Assembly: GCA_028286395.1 (NCBI GenBank) | Contig: JAQBRS010000003.1 | Coordinates: forward strand, 62,001-126,000 | Direction of reading: 5' to 3' | From: Candidatus Saccharimonadota bacterium | GTDB taxonomy: Bacteria; Patescibacteriota; Saccharimonadia; Saccharimonadales; Saccharimonadaceae | DNA: 64,000 nt | Shown here: positions 24,243-32,709 of the stretch, one piece after another | Numbering within the stretch: the stretch's first letter is position 1 | How the letters are laid out: every line of letters begins with the position of its first letter | Translations under genes and position numbers: made by a program | The notes under the pieces: model-generated | The model's database searches: none | Seen by the model: only the letters and a program-made list of their open reading frames with translations | Told to the model about the DNA's origin: nothing

Positions 24243-24761
24243 ATGTCTGAACTACCAGAGAAACAAGTCAAGCGACTACACAGCTTGATCCAAGAAGCCG
24301 AGACAAACCTAGCGGCAGCTAAGGAGCTTCTTATTAGTATCATCGGTGATGATGGCACTGTCATCACGCCAAAATCAGGTACTAACGAAGAAGTAACAGG
24401 TAAAGTTGTCGAAGGAATCTTCGATGGCCAAAAAATGGCTGGACCTGACGGCAAAGAATACCCTGTTCCTGCGAACTATGCCAGCAAGTCAAAGCTGGTT
24501 GAAGGTGATATCCTAAAACTCACTATCGCTGACGACGGGAGCTTCATTTACAAACAAATTGGCCCAATCGAACGTATCCAAATCATCGGAACACTTGTCC
24601 AACACGACGGTGCATACTACGTTGAAGCAAACGGACGCGAATACCGCATCCTCCTTGCCAGCGTCACATACTTCCGTATTAATATGGGCGACCAAGTGAC
24701 AATCATCGTTCCTGCTGATAACCCAGAAGCGACCTGGGCCGCAGTTGAAGCCGCACTTTAG
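24243..24761 (+). CDS. Conserved-looking CPR-type protein of unknown function
   Basis: A 172-residue soluble protein: an N-terminal helix pair (KQVKRLHSLIQEAETNLAAA), then a beta-rich domain (VVEGIFDGQKMAGPDGKEYP, LVEGDILKLTIADDGSFIYK, then GTLVQHDGAYYVEANGREYR). The GxxYPVPxNYASKSKLVEGD pattern resembles a protein common in CPR genomes, from memory only. The nearest ATG is 24243, though AAAGGA is 13 nt upstream; TTG 24231 would give four more residues. It has an operator-like promoter and its own terminator, so it is monocistronic and possibly regulated. Confidence 0.7.
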   Translation: MSELPEKQVKRLHSLIQEAETNLAAAKELLISIIGDDGTVITPKSGTNEEVTGKVVEGIFDGQKMAGPDGKEYPVPANYASKSKLVEGDILKLTIADDGSFIYKQIGPIERIQIIGTLVQHDGAYYVEANGREYRILLASVTYFRINMGDQVTIIVPADNPEATWAAVEAAL

Positions 24762-24776
24762 TTCTTGAAACCACAT

Positions 24777-24808
24777 AAAAACCGTCCTCTGTGCAGGGCG
24801 GTTTTTTA
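24777..24808 (+). terminator. Terminator of the 24243 gene
   Basis: AAAACCGTCC and GGGCGGTTTT form the stem, with a T6 tract (24802-24807). Confidence 0.85.
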
Positions 24809-24889
24809 TTGCAAAGTTTATACGTAAGCAGTATAGTAGCCTTATCACTGAGGTGAAAACAAACAGGTTGGGAAAACGGGGAACAAAAA

Positions 24890-25489
24890 ATGGCAAAACT
24901 TCATTTTAAGTATGGTGCAATGAATAGCGGTAAAAGCGATACGCTTATTAAAACTGCCTATAATTACATCGAACGCGGACTTTCGATCGTCACGATTAAG
25001 CCCAGCATCGATACAAAAGGCGACACGCGTATTATCGCGCGCGGTGGTGCTGAGCGGGACGTTGATATCATTGCGACGCCTGATATGAACCTACGCGAAG
25101 CCATCCAAGCTTTCAGAAAGTCTCACAAGATTGAAACGTTATCTTGCGTACTTATCGACGAGGCGCAATTCTTAACAGCTGATCAAGTCGATCAGCTCCT
25201 CTCGGTAGCCAAATCCGATAACATCTCCGTCATCACTTACGGGTTACGAGCTGACTTTAAAACCAAACTATTTCCAGGCAGCAAACGACTTCTTGAAACT
25301 GCTGATAATATCGAGAAACTCCCCACCATGTGTCGCTGTGGCAACCAAGCAGAATTCAATTGCCGAAAAGTAAACGGCAAGTATGTGTTCGAAGGCGAGC
25401 AAGTAGCCATCGACGGCGAACAGTCCGTTACCTATGATTCACTGTGTGGAACGTGTTACTTAACAGAGAAAGAGGCCGTTCATGCTTAA
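24890..25489 (+). CDS. tdk: Thymidine kinase
   Basis: A 199-residue type II thymidine kinase for dT salvage. P-loop YGAMNSGKSDTL at about 7-18, Walker B LIDEAQFL, the lasso-type substrate region TYGLRADFKTKLFPGS, and a zinc site made of CRCG plus a later CGTC. The first pair is CxC rather than the usual CxxC, so zinc geometry may differ. GGGGAA ribosome site before ATG 24890. It complements the ThyX/Dcd/Tmk route elsewhere in the window. Confidence 0.9.
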   Translation: MAKLHFKYGAMNSGKSDTLIKTAYNYIERGLSIVTIKPSIDTKGDTRIIARGGAERDVDIIATPDMNLREAIQAFRKSHKIETLSCVLIDEAQFLTADQVDQLLSVAKSDNISVITYGLRADFKTKLFPGSKRLLETADNIEKLPTMCRCGNQAEFNCRKVNGKYVFEGEQVAIDGEQSVTYDSLCGTCYLTEKEAVHA

Positions 25490-25552
25490 AAACACAACAA
25501 ACTCGGTCTTTTATCTGCGTATACTAAAGATAGAAATCAGGGGAAAAAAGTA

Positions 25553-26983
25553 ATGGCCACGGCACTCTACCGGAAATATCGGAGCAAATCGCTCGACGAA
25601 GTCGTTGGGCAAAACCACATCACCGATATTTTGATGCGAGCAATTAAAGCTGGCCGTATTTCTCACGCGTACTTACTGACAGGGCCTCGTGGCGTTGGAA
25701 AAACCTCTGTCGCGCGCATTCTTGCACATGAAATCAATAACCTACCATACAGCGACGATTCAACCCACCTAGATATTATTGAAATTGATGCTGCTAGCAA
25801 TAACGGCGTTGAAGATGTTCGCGACCTTCGTGAAAAAGTCCAAATCGCGCCAGTCTCCGCGGCCAAAAAAGTCTACATTATCGATGAGGTCCACATGCTG
25901 TCAAAAGCAGCCTTCAACGCGCTACTGAAAACACTCGAGGAACCACCAGAGCATATCGTCTTTATCCTTGCGACAACCGATGTCGATAAGCTCCCTGCGA
26001 CGATTATTAGCCGCACTCAGCGGTATGGTTTCCGTGCGATTAGCGAACCAGATGCCGTCAAACACCTCCGCCACATAGCAGACGAAGAGAAAATTATCAT
26101 TGACGACGCATCGCTTAAACTCATTGCTCAACGAGGCGACGGTAGTTTTCGTGACAGCATCAGTTTACTTGATCAACTTGCTAGCCTGACTGACGACAAA
26201 AAAGGAATCACTCCGGACCTTATCGAAGCAACTCTCGGTCTTGCGCCGACTAAAGTTGTTGACGATATCCTCACAAGCGTCGAAGCTCATGACGTGAGCA
26301 AAGTTGCCGAACTATTAGAGCAAACCATCGCCGATGGCATCAGCTCCATCACACTAACAGAACAATTGACACACACCATTCGCGACCAGATAGCGACCAA
26401 GCCACACTTCCTCCCGCTCCTCGACAGCCTACTAGACGTCTCAAAAAGCAGTCAGCCACAACTGAAGTTGCTAGCAACCCTCGGCGCCGCCGCACTAGAG
26501 CACAAACCATCAAAAACAGCCGCCTTAGCATCGCCGGTACTAGAAGTTACAGCAACCATTAAAGAGCTGAGCAAGCAAGCGACAAAAGTAAAACCTGCAA
26601 TGCCCACTCCTCTTGAAGCAGTATCTGCAGAAGAAGTTTTAAGCGACGGTGATGTAGCTATTGCAGAACTTGGCGAAGCTCAACCCTTTAATTGGGACGC
26701 GTTGGTAGAATATACTCGTCAAAACTACGTCGCCCTCTATAGCGTCTTGTCTAAATGTGCCCATGAATTGATAGGAAACGACCTCACGCTGTACACAAAC
26801 TCTGCATTTTATAAGAAAAAGCTCGACGACCAAAAATACAATACCCACCTCTATGAGTCCCTCAAAGCACTCGGTAGTTATCAACTCCTCGTCCACACCG
26901 TACCCACACCCCTTCCACCAAAGGATAGTCAGGCTGCGGCCGTAGCTGTTATTATGGGTGGAGGAGAAGAGGTCGCGATCTAA
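25553..26983 (+). CDS. dnaX: DNA polymerase III tau/gamma subunit without zinc module
   Basis: A 476-residue clamp-loader ATPase: YRKYRSKSLDEVVGQ start, Walker A GPRGVGKT (44-51), Walker B VYIIDEVHML, SRC-equivalent ISRTQRYGFR (sensor region), and domain III. The C-terminal part (about 395-476) is a tau-like domain. The four-Cys zinc insert that normally follows LAKxxNC is replaced by INNLPYSDDSTHLDI at residues 61-75 with no cysteine. AGGGGAA ribosome site; dnaB follows in the same direction, giving a replication cluster. Confidence 0.93.
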   Translation: MATALYRKYRSKSLDEVVGQNHITDILMRAIKAGRISHAYLLTGPRGVGKTSVARILAHEINNLPYSDDSTHLDIIEIDAASNNGVEDVRDLREKVQIAPVSAAKKVYIIDEVHMLSKAAFNALLKTLEEPPEHIVFILATTDVDKLPATIISRTQRYGFRAISEPDAVKHLRHIADEEKIIIDDASLKLIAQRGDGSFRDSISLLDQLASLTDDKKGITPDLIEATLGLAPTKVVDDILTSVEAHDVSKVAELLEQTIADGISSITLTEQLTHTIRDQIATKPHFLPLLDSLLDVSKSSQPQLKLLATLGAAALEHKPSKTAALASPVLEVTATIKELSKQATKVKPAMPTPLEAVSAEEVLSDGDVAIAELGEAQPFNWDALVEYTRQNYVALYSVLSKCAHELIGNDLTLYTNSAFYKKKLDDQKYNTHLYESLKALGSYQLLVHTVPTPLPPKDSQAAAVAVIMGGGEEVAI

Positions 26984-27009
26984 CCGAGCGCCCTCGAACG
27001 TGAGTTGTT

Positions 27010-28359
27010 ATGGCGACGAAAGACGTCCCAGCGGGGAAAATACCACCACAAAACCTTGATGCCGAGATGAGTCTGCTCGGTGCTGTTCTTATTGATGAAG
27101 AAACGCTGGCTGATATCACTGAGCACGTCAAAGCTCATGATTTTTACGACAAGCGCCACGGCCTGATTTACGACGCAATGATGCGCTTATACGAAAAGCG
27201 TAAACCAGTCGACCTTTTGACGTTGACTGAAGAACTAAAAAAGAAAAATGACATCGAAACAATCGGTGGATCAGCCTACTTAACCGAACTAACAAACTAT
27301 GTCCCGACCGCCGCACATGCCGAGGCGTACGCCGAACTCGTTGGCCAAAAGGCAATTCGACGTCGACTCATTAAAGCCAGTGCCGAGATCTCGGAAATGG
27401 GATTTGATGAAGAAACCTCGACAGCGGAACTACTGGAACAAGCGGAAGCGCAATTATTTGCCGTCAGTGACCAATCACTCAAACAAGACCTTGTTCCACT
27501 TGAAAGCATTTTGACCGAAAGTTTCGACCGCCTGGAAGAGTTACACCGCAACAAAGGGTCTTTGCGTGGTGTCCGTACCGGGTACCGTGACCTCGACAAC
27601 ATGACCGCAGGTCTGCAACGAAGCGACCTCATTATCTTGGCCGCTCGTCCTGCAATGGGTAAGACCACATTGGTCACAAACCTTGCATATAACGTCGCGA
27701 CCATTGCAAAACAACCTGTCCTCTTCTTTAGCCTCGAGATGAGCAAAGAACAGCTGGTTGACCGTATGCTGTCCGATGCTTCTGGAGTTGATAGCTGGAA
27801 CATCCGAACAGGCAACTTGTCAGATGATGACTTTAGCAAGCTTTCTGATGCAATGGGCGAAATGGCCGAAGCGCCGATCTTCATCGACGATACTCCTGGT
27901 GTGAGCGTCCTCGAAATGCGCACCAAAGCGCGCCGTGCCGCACACGAACAACCACTCGGACTGATCATCATCGACTACCTACAGCTGATGCAGGGGAGTG
28001 GTCGTGATAATGGGAATCGTGTCCAAGAGGTGAGTGAGATTTCGCGTGGATTGAAACTCCTTGCGCGCGAATTGAATGTGCCGGTCATTGCGCTGTCACA
28101 GTTATCTCGTTCAGTTGAATCTCGTAGTCCCCAAATTCCACAACTTGCCGACCTCCGTGAATCTGGATCAATCGAGCAAGATGCCGACATCGTTATGTTT
28201 ATTTACCGCGAAGAGTACTACAACCCAGACACCGATCGAAAACAGATTACCGATCTCATTATTGCGAAGCACCGTAACGGACCAACTGGCAAGATTGAAC
28301 TCTTCTTCCACCCAGAACGCCTCAGGTTCATGTCCTTAGACCGCAAGCACGATAGTTAA
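27010..28359 (+). CDS. dnaB: Replicative DNA helicase DnaB
   Basis: A 449-residue hexameric helicase. N-terminal domain (PPQNLDAEMSLLGAVLID), then the RecA-like motor with Walker A ARPAMGKTTLV, H2 FFSLEMSKEQL, Walker B LIIIDYLQLM, and H4 QLADLRESGSIEQDAD with the arginine finger. No intein. It starts 27 nt after dnaX. The promoter of the next gene overlaps its last codons. Confidence 0.97.
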   Translation: MATKDVPAGKIPPQNLDAEMSLLGAVLIDEETLADITEHVKAHDFYDKRHGLIYDAMMRLYEKRKPVDLLTLTEELKKKNDIETIGGSAYLTELTNYVPTAAHAEAYAELVGQKAIRRRLIKASAEISEMGFDEETSTAELLEQAEAQLFAVSDQSLKQDLVPLESILTESFDRLEELHRNKGSLRGVRTGYRDLDNMTAGLQRSDLIILAARPAMGKTTLVTNLAYNVATIAKQPVLFFSLEMSKEQLVDRMLSDASGVDSWNIRTGNLSDDDFSKLSDAMGEMAEAPIFIDDTPGVSVLEMRTKARRAAHEQPLGLIIIDYLQLMQGSGRDNGNRVQEVSEISRGLKLLARELNVPVIALSQLSRSVESRSPQIPQLADLRESGSIEQDADIVMFIYREEYYNPDTDRKQITDLIIAKHRNGPTGKIELFFHPERLRFMSLDRKHDS

Positions 28360-28379
28360 TGATATAATCAAGGTAACTT

Positions 28380-29813
28380 ATGGCTGCGAGAGATATTACT
28401 AATTTCTTCATTTACCGCTGGCGTTACGTCGTTGGCTACAGCATTATTGCACTGCTTCTTGCTGGGCTCCTGATTTTTGCAGGCCTCTATGTTCCTGGTG
28501 GCGTCTCACCGGAAGAGATGCGCGCTACCGTTCGCAGTGATGCGTTGTCCTTCTCGGACCTTACGTCATTTGGCATCACTAGTTTGCCGTTTTATATCTT
28601 ACAGGCGGGCATATTCCACATCTTTGGTGTCTCTGATTTTACTATCAAGCTACCATCTCTCATTCTGGCGCTTTTCTCGGCGATCGGACTTATTTTACTG
28701 CTACGACGCTGGTTCAAGCCTAATATTGCCGTTCTGACATCACTTATCGCTATTACCACAGGGCAGTTCTTGTTTATTGCTCAGAATGGTACGCCTGGTA
28801 TTTTGTACGTCTTTTGGCCAATTTTACTTCTCTCGCTAGGCACACAAGTGACGCGAGCGAAGAAGGGGAGACTCTTTTGGAAACTTTCGTTTGCCGCAGC
28901 AGCAGCGCTCAGCCTGTACACCCCACTTAGTATCTATCCGCTGATTGCCATTACGTTGGCCGTCACGCTGCACCCACACCTCCGCGCGATCGTTCGTCGA
29001 CTGTCTCGATTCAAGATTGTCCTGAGTAGTATTCTTGGTGGTATCCTAGTCGCACCACTTGTGTATCTTATTGTTACTACACCTAAACTTGGACTAAGTC
29101 TTCTTGGCGCCCCCGCAACCTGGCCGCCAGACATTGGAGCGAATGTTATGACATTACTAAAGCAATTCTTCTTGTTCTGGGAACCGAGTACGACGACCCT
29201 GATGACACCAGTTTTTGGCTTTGGTTCAGTCCTTATCGTCGGACTAGGAATGTATCGCCTCATTCGGACGCGAGATACAACCAGAAGTTATTTAATTATC
29301 CTTTGGCTCCTCTGCCTACTGCCAGTCCTTAACCTTAACCCTTCATTCACGAGCGTGACATTTGTTCCTTCGGTATTACTGCTTGCCGCAGGGCTCACCA
29401 GCCTCATCACGTATTGGTATCGACTATTCCCATTGAACCCCTACGCGCGTATCGCCGGACTTATCCCGATCATAATCTTAGTTGTGACGCTTATCGGTTC
29501 CGGGCTTGATCGTTACGTCTACGGCTATCACTACTCGCCGACGACTGCGATTAACTTCTCACAGGATCTGAAGCTTATTCCAAAGGAAACGACACACCTC
29601 GTTGTCTCACAGACTGAACTGCCATTCTATGTGGCCGTCGCGCATCATCGAACAGGTTTAATAGTAACCACAGCTCCGACGAGCAACCAATTTACCGCGA
29701 CTCGCGCAGCACATGAAAGCATTCCAGCAACGTATCGGATCACGCGGATCATCACGACGACCTATAGCACTGACAGCGACCGCTTGTACATCTATAAAAA
29801 CCTCGTTCAATAA
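28380..29813 (+). CDS. GT39-like (ArnT/PMT family) membrane glycosyltransferase
   Basis: A 477-residue integral membrane protein with about ten to eleven hydrophobic segments. The first outer loop has the PMT-like acidic pattern PGGVSPEEMRATVRSD and FSDLTSFGITSLPFYILQAG, typical of polyprenyl-phosphate-dependent transferases. A soluble outer domain ends the protein. It probably glycosylates a surface polymer or protein. TATAAT ends 11 nt before ATG 28380, with AAGG between them, so it may be leaderless or have a very short leader. Confidence 0.75.
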   Translation: MAARDITNFFIYRWRYVVGYSIIALLLAGLLIFAGLYVPGGVSPEEMRATVRSDALSFSDLTSFGITSLPFYILQAGIFHIFGVSDFTIKLPSLILALFSAIGLILLLRRWFKPNIAVLTSLIAITTGQFLFIAQNGTPGILYVFWPILLLSLGTQVTRAKKGRLFWKLSFAAAAALSLYTPLSIYPLIAITLAVTLHPHLRAIVRRLSRFKIVLSSILGGILVAPLVYLIVTTPKLGLSLLGAPATWPPDIGANVMTLLKQFFLFWEPSTTTLMTPVFGFGSVLIVGLGMYRLIRTRDTTRSYLIILWLLCLLPVLNLNPSFTSVTFVPSVLLLAAGLTSLITYWYRLFPLNPYARIAGLIPIIILVVTLIGSGLDRYVYGYHYSPTTAINFSQDLKLIPKETTHLVVSQTELPFYVAVAHHRTGLIVTTAPTSNQFTATRAAHESIPATYRITRIITTTYSTDSDRLYIYKNLVQ

Positions 29814-29853
29814 CGTATAATTAAGAAGTAATTAAGACAGACGGAGTAATACA

Positions 29854-30144
29854 ATGGCTTTTGACCAAATGAAGATGCTGAACAAGCTACGTAAAGCGCA
29901 GAGCGATCTAAAAAAAGAGATCATTGAAGTTGAAGCAGGTGATGGCGCAGTTGTCGTTCAAATCACTGGTGAGCTAAAACTCAAGAAAATCACCATCGAC
30001 CCAGCATCAGTTGATACCGATGACATCGGTGAACTAGAACACTGGATTGAAATCGCTGTTCGTGACGGGCTTGCCAAAGCACAAGAAGTTGCAGCAGAAA
30101 AAATGAAGCCCCTCATGGGTGGTCTTGGTAGCCTAGGTCTTTAG
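29854..30144 (+). CDS. YbaB/EbfC family nucleoid-associated protein
   Basis: A 96-residue YbaB: N-terminal helix (MLNKLRKAQSDLKKEIIEVE), beta hairpin (GDGAVVVQITGELKLKKITI), and C-terminal helix with Met-rich end. It binds DNA as a dimer. GGAG ribosome site. It precedes recR by 6 nt, the arrangement seen in most bacteria, which supports both calls. Confidence 0.92.
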   Translation: MAFDQMKMLNKLRKAQSDLKKEIIEVEAGDGAVVVQITGELKLKKITIDPASVDTDDIGELEHWIEIAVRDGLAKAQEVAAEKMKPLMGGLGSLGL

Positions 30145-30150
30145 AGTTTC

Positions 30151-30765
30151 ATGGCTCACTTGCTACCAGTTGCACTGGAAAAACTCATCGACGAACTCGG
30201 GCGCTTGCCCGGCGTTGGGTCGCGTACTGCCGAGCGGTACGCGTATTTCCTATTGAAAGCTGACCAGCATATAAATACGTCGCTCTCGACGGCTATTCAC
30301 GACATTCACAGCCTCGTGAAGACCTGTCCGATCACCTTTGCGCTGATTGACGCAGACGAAGAGGTATCGCCACTCTACAGCGACCCGGATCGTGATAAAA
30401 CGCTCATTGCCGTGGTTGAAGAGCCCCTCGATATTGTCGCTCTTGAACGAACGGGTCAATTCAAAGGAACGTATCACGTCCTTGGTGGCGCAATCAGCCC
30501 TATCGATGGAGTGGGGCCTGAACAGCTCCATATTCCTGAACTTATCAAACGTCTGACTGACGATAACGTCAAAGAGGTCATTATTGCTACCAATGCCAGT
30601 GTCGAAGGGGAGTCAACCGCGCTCTTTCTGCAACGCCATATCAAAGATGCTGGTATTGACGTCGAAATGAGCCGCTTAGCTCGTGGTATCCCTGTTGGGG
30701 TTGATCTGGAATATGCTGATCAAATTACCCTGACACACGCTCTTGAAGGCCGTCGCGCGTTTTAG
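30151..30765 (+). CDS. recR: Recombination protein RecR lacking the zinc finger
   Basis: A 204-residue RecR with helix-hairpin-helix (LGRLPGVGSRTAERYAYF), a Toprim domain (TLIAVVEEPLDIVALERTG, YHVLGGAISPIDGVGPEQL), and the C-terminal GIPVGVDLEYADQITLTHAL. The four-Cys zinc finger expected at residues 58-82 is degenerate: only C59 remains in TCPITFALIDADEEVSPLYS, while the SDPDRD end is kept. It acts with RecO/RecF at gaps. Adjacent to ybaB. Confidence 0.92.
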   Translation: MAHLLPVALEKLIDELGRLPGVGSRTAERYAYFLLKADQHINTSLSTAIHDIHSLVKTCPITFALIDADEEVSPLYSDPDRDKTLIAVVEEPLDIVALERTGQFKGTYHVLGGAISPIDGVGPEQLHIPELIKRLTDDNVKEVIIATNASVEGESTALFLQRHIKDAGIDVEMSRLARGIPVGVDLEYADQITLTHALEGRRAF

Positions 30766-30851
30766 TCATCCCACTTGTGCTATATTGACAAATTTACATT
30801 AATTTGCTATAATATATCCCAAGTCTTCCACCGACAAGAGAGCGAGACGAC

Positions 30852-31634
30852 ATGTTCATTTCCATCAAGGATACTGAGGTCAATCAGTTCCGCAAAGCCC
30901 CGGCGCACCTCGTGAGGCGCGCCAAGTCCAAACACTCGAACATATGGGACCGGTTCTCCATCGCGGCGATCGTGATCGGAGCCCTACTGACCATAGGGGG
31001 GTTCTTTACCTTTGTGGCCACGATGATCTCGCCCCCGACGACATACGACTCCAACGACTGGTACGGCTACTATCCTCACAAGGATTACACGCCCGGCATC
31101 ATCATTGGAGCCGTTCTGTTCTTCCTGGGTCTGTTCCTGATCATCGCAGTGTCTTCACTACTAGAAGACATCGACTACAACGTGAAGAACACTCAGCGGA
31201 ACATCCTCAACGGATACCACCGAGGGTACTTCGTAGGCCCGGAGCACTACAGCTACAAGGCCGTCTTCGGTGGCCCCATGCGAGTCGCCCTAAACAGCAA
31301 GGACGAAGCCGCATGTCGTCACTGGCAGGCAACCAACGAGATGTTCACCTCACGGGCGATCATCAAGGCCGACAAGCAGATCCTCAACGCTGGCAACGGA
31401 CTGAAGGGCATCAAGCGCGCCTACCTGGCGAAGCTTGTGATCCTCGATGCCGCCGACAAGCTGTACTCGAACGAAGCGGTCATTAAGAACGACCACTTCG
31501 ACGACCTCAGGGCAGAAGCGGAACGCAAGTTCACCCGTCGCCTCATCGCGATCAAGGACAAGGCCTCGCGCAAGCTGCAGGCCTCGGAAGAGCTCGAGAG
31601 AGTTCATGCCACGTCCGCGCCCACCAGTCGGTGA
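30852..31634 (+). CDS. Two-span membrane protein of unknown function, GC-rich class
   Basis: A 260-residue protein with two membrane helices (about 36-60 and 82-103), a short Tyr/Asp/Pro-rich outer loop (TTYDSNDWYGYYPHKDY), and a long basic cytoplasmic domain with YFVGPEHYSYKAVFGG and helical Ala/Lys/Arg-rich end. No family recognised. Codons are GC-rich with many CTG, CGC and ATC, unlike recR upstream. TGCTATAAT lies about 40 nt before ATG 30852, leaving a true leader. Confidence 0.65.
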   Translation: MFISIKDTEVNQFRKAPAHLVRRAKSKHSNIWDRFSIAAIVIGALLTIGGFFTFVATMISPPTTYDSNDWYGYYPHKDYTPGIIIGAVLFFLGLFLIIAVSSLLEDIDYNVKNTQRNILNGYHRGYFVGPEHYSYKAVFGGPMRVALNSKDEAACRHWQATNEMFTSRAIIKADKQILNAGNGLKGIKRAYLAKLVILDAADKLYSNEAVIKNDHFDDLRAEAERKFTRRLIAIKDKASRKLQASEELERVHATSAPTSR

Positions 31635-31638
31635 AGAC

Positions 31639-31690
31639 AGGGACGTCCCAGTCTCGGAACTTCGGTTTCGTGACAGGGGCGTCCCTCTTC
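31639..31690 (+). terminator. GC-rich hairpin after the 30852 gene
   Basis: AGGGACG 31639-31645 pairs with CGTCCCT 31680-31686, with a further TCCC/GGGG pairing inside. The tract after it (CTTCAATTT) is only weakly T-rich, so it is a probable terminator. Confidence 0.55.
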
Positions 31691-31713
31691 AATTTCTGGT
31701 ACAATAAGACCCA

Positions 31714-32709
31714 ATGTACGAATCTGCAAAAAAGCTGATAGGCTCAGCTCAAAAAATCATGGTCATCCAGGCCGAAAATCCCGACGGCGATAGCCTTGGA
31801 AGCGCTCTTGCGTTAGAAGAAATTCTTTCCGACCTCGGCAAAGACGTTCATTTGTATTGTGACGTAGAAATTCCTAAATACCTTCATTACGTCAACGGCT
31901 GGGATCGTGTCACACAAGACTTCGATACATCCGTAGATCTCGCAATCATCGTCGATACCACCAGCGAGACGTTGATTAGTAAGGCCCTCGATATTAATGG
32001 CGCTCGCCACTTCCTCGAATCTCATCCTGTCCTTGTGATTGATCACCACACCGAAACGGCAACAACGTTACAATTCGAGCACGATATCCTCGCCGAAGAA
32101 GCAGTCGCCACCAGCGAAATCATCTATAAACTGGCGGCTCAGTTTGACTGGAAGATCACTCCACAGGCCGCCGAAGATATGATGATCGCCATCATGAGCG
32201 ACAGCCTTGGCCTCACGACGCAAAACGTCACCCCTTCAACCTTCCATACTGTGGGTGAATTAGTCGCACTCGGTGCGCACAATAGCGTCATCGAAGAGCG
32301 TCGTCGTGAATACATGAAGAAATCAGCTGAAATTCTTGCCTACAAAGGTCGTCTTTTAGAGCGTATCGAGTACAGCCTTGACGGCCAGCTCGCCACCGTT
32401 CACATTCCATGGGAAGAAATTGCTGAGTTTAGTGACCAGTACAACCCAAGCGTTCTGGTGCTTGATGAAATGCGCCTCGTTATTGGCGTGAAGATTGCGA
32501 TTGCTTTTAAAACGTACCCAGACGGAAAACTAACAGGCAAGATCCGTAGCAACTATCCGATCGCCGAGCAAGTCGCTGGCTTCTTTGGTGGTGGCGGACA
32601 CAAATACGCTTCAGGCTTTCGCGTTTTTGAAAGCTATGACAAAATAATGTCAGAACTAATTACCGCAACAGATAAGGCGATTACCGATTATGAGTCTTCA
32701 ATTTCATAA
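31714..32709 (+). CDS. DHH/DHHA1 family phosphoesterase (NrnA-like)
   Basis: A 331-residue DHH-family protein, probably a nanoRNase or cyclic-dinucleotide/pAp phosphatase. Motifs: NPDGDSLGSALALEEIL near the N-terminus, AIIVDTT, the DHH triad VLVIDHHTET, and the DHHA1 end FFGGGGHKYASGFRV. TGGTACAAT ends 8 nt before ATG 31714, a leaderless arrangement. cysS starts inside its last 20 nt, so the two are one unit. Confidence 0.88.
   Translation: MYESAKKLIGSAQKIMVIQAENPDGDSLGSALALEEILSDLGKDVHLYCDVEIPKYLHYVNGWDRVTQDFDTSVDLAIIVDTTSETLISKALDINGARHFLESHPVLVIDHHTETATTLQFEHDILAEEAVATSEIIYKLAAQFDWKITPQAAEDMMIAIMSDSLGLTTQNVTPSTFHTVGELVALGAHNSVIEERRREYMKKSAEILAYKGRLLERIEYSLDGQLATVHIPWEEIAEFSDQYNPSVLVLDEMRLVIGVKIAIAFKTYPDGKLTGKIRSNYPIAEQVAGFFGGGGHKYASGFRVFESYDKIMSELITATDKAITDYESSIS

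Noticed and set aside
27297-27971. 224-residue minus-strand frame within dnaB
   Set aside because: Ser/Arg-rich shadow of a clear DnaB helicase; no regulatory signals.
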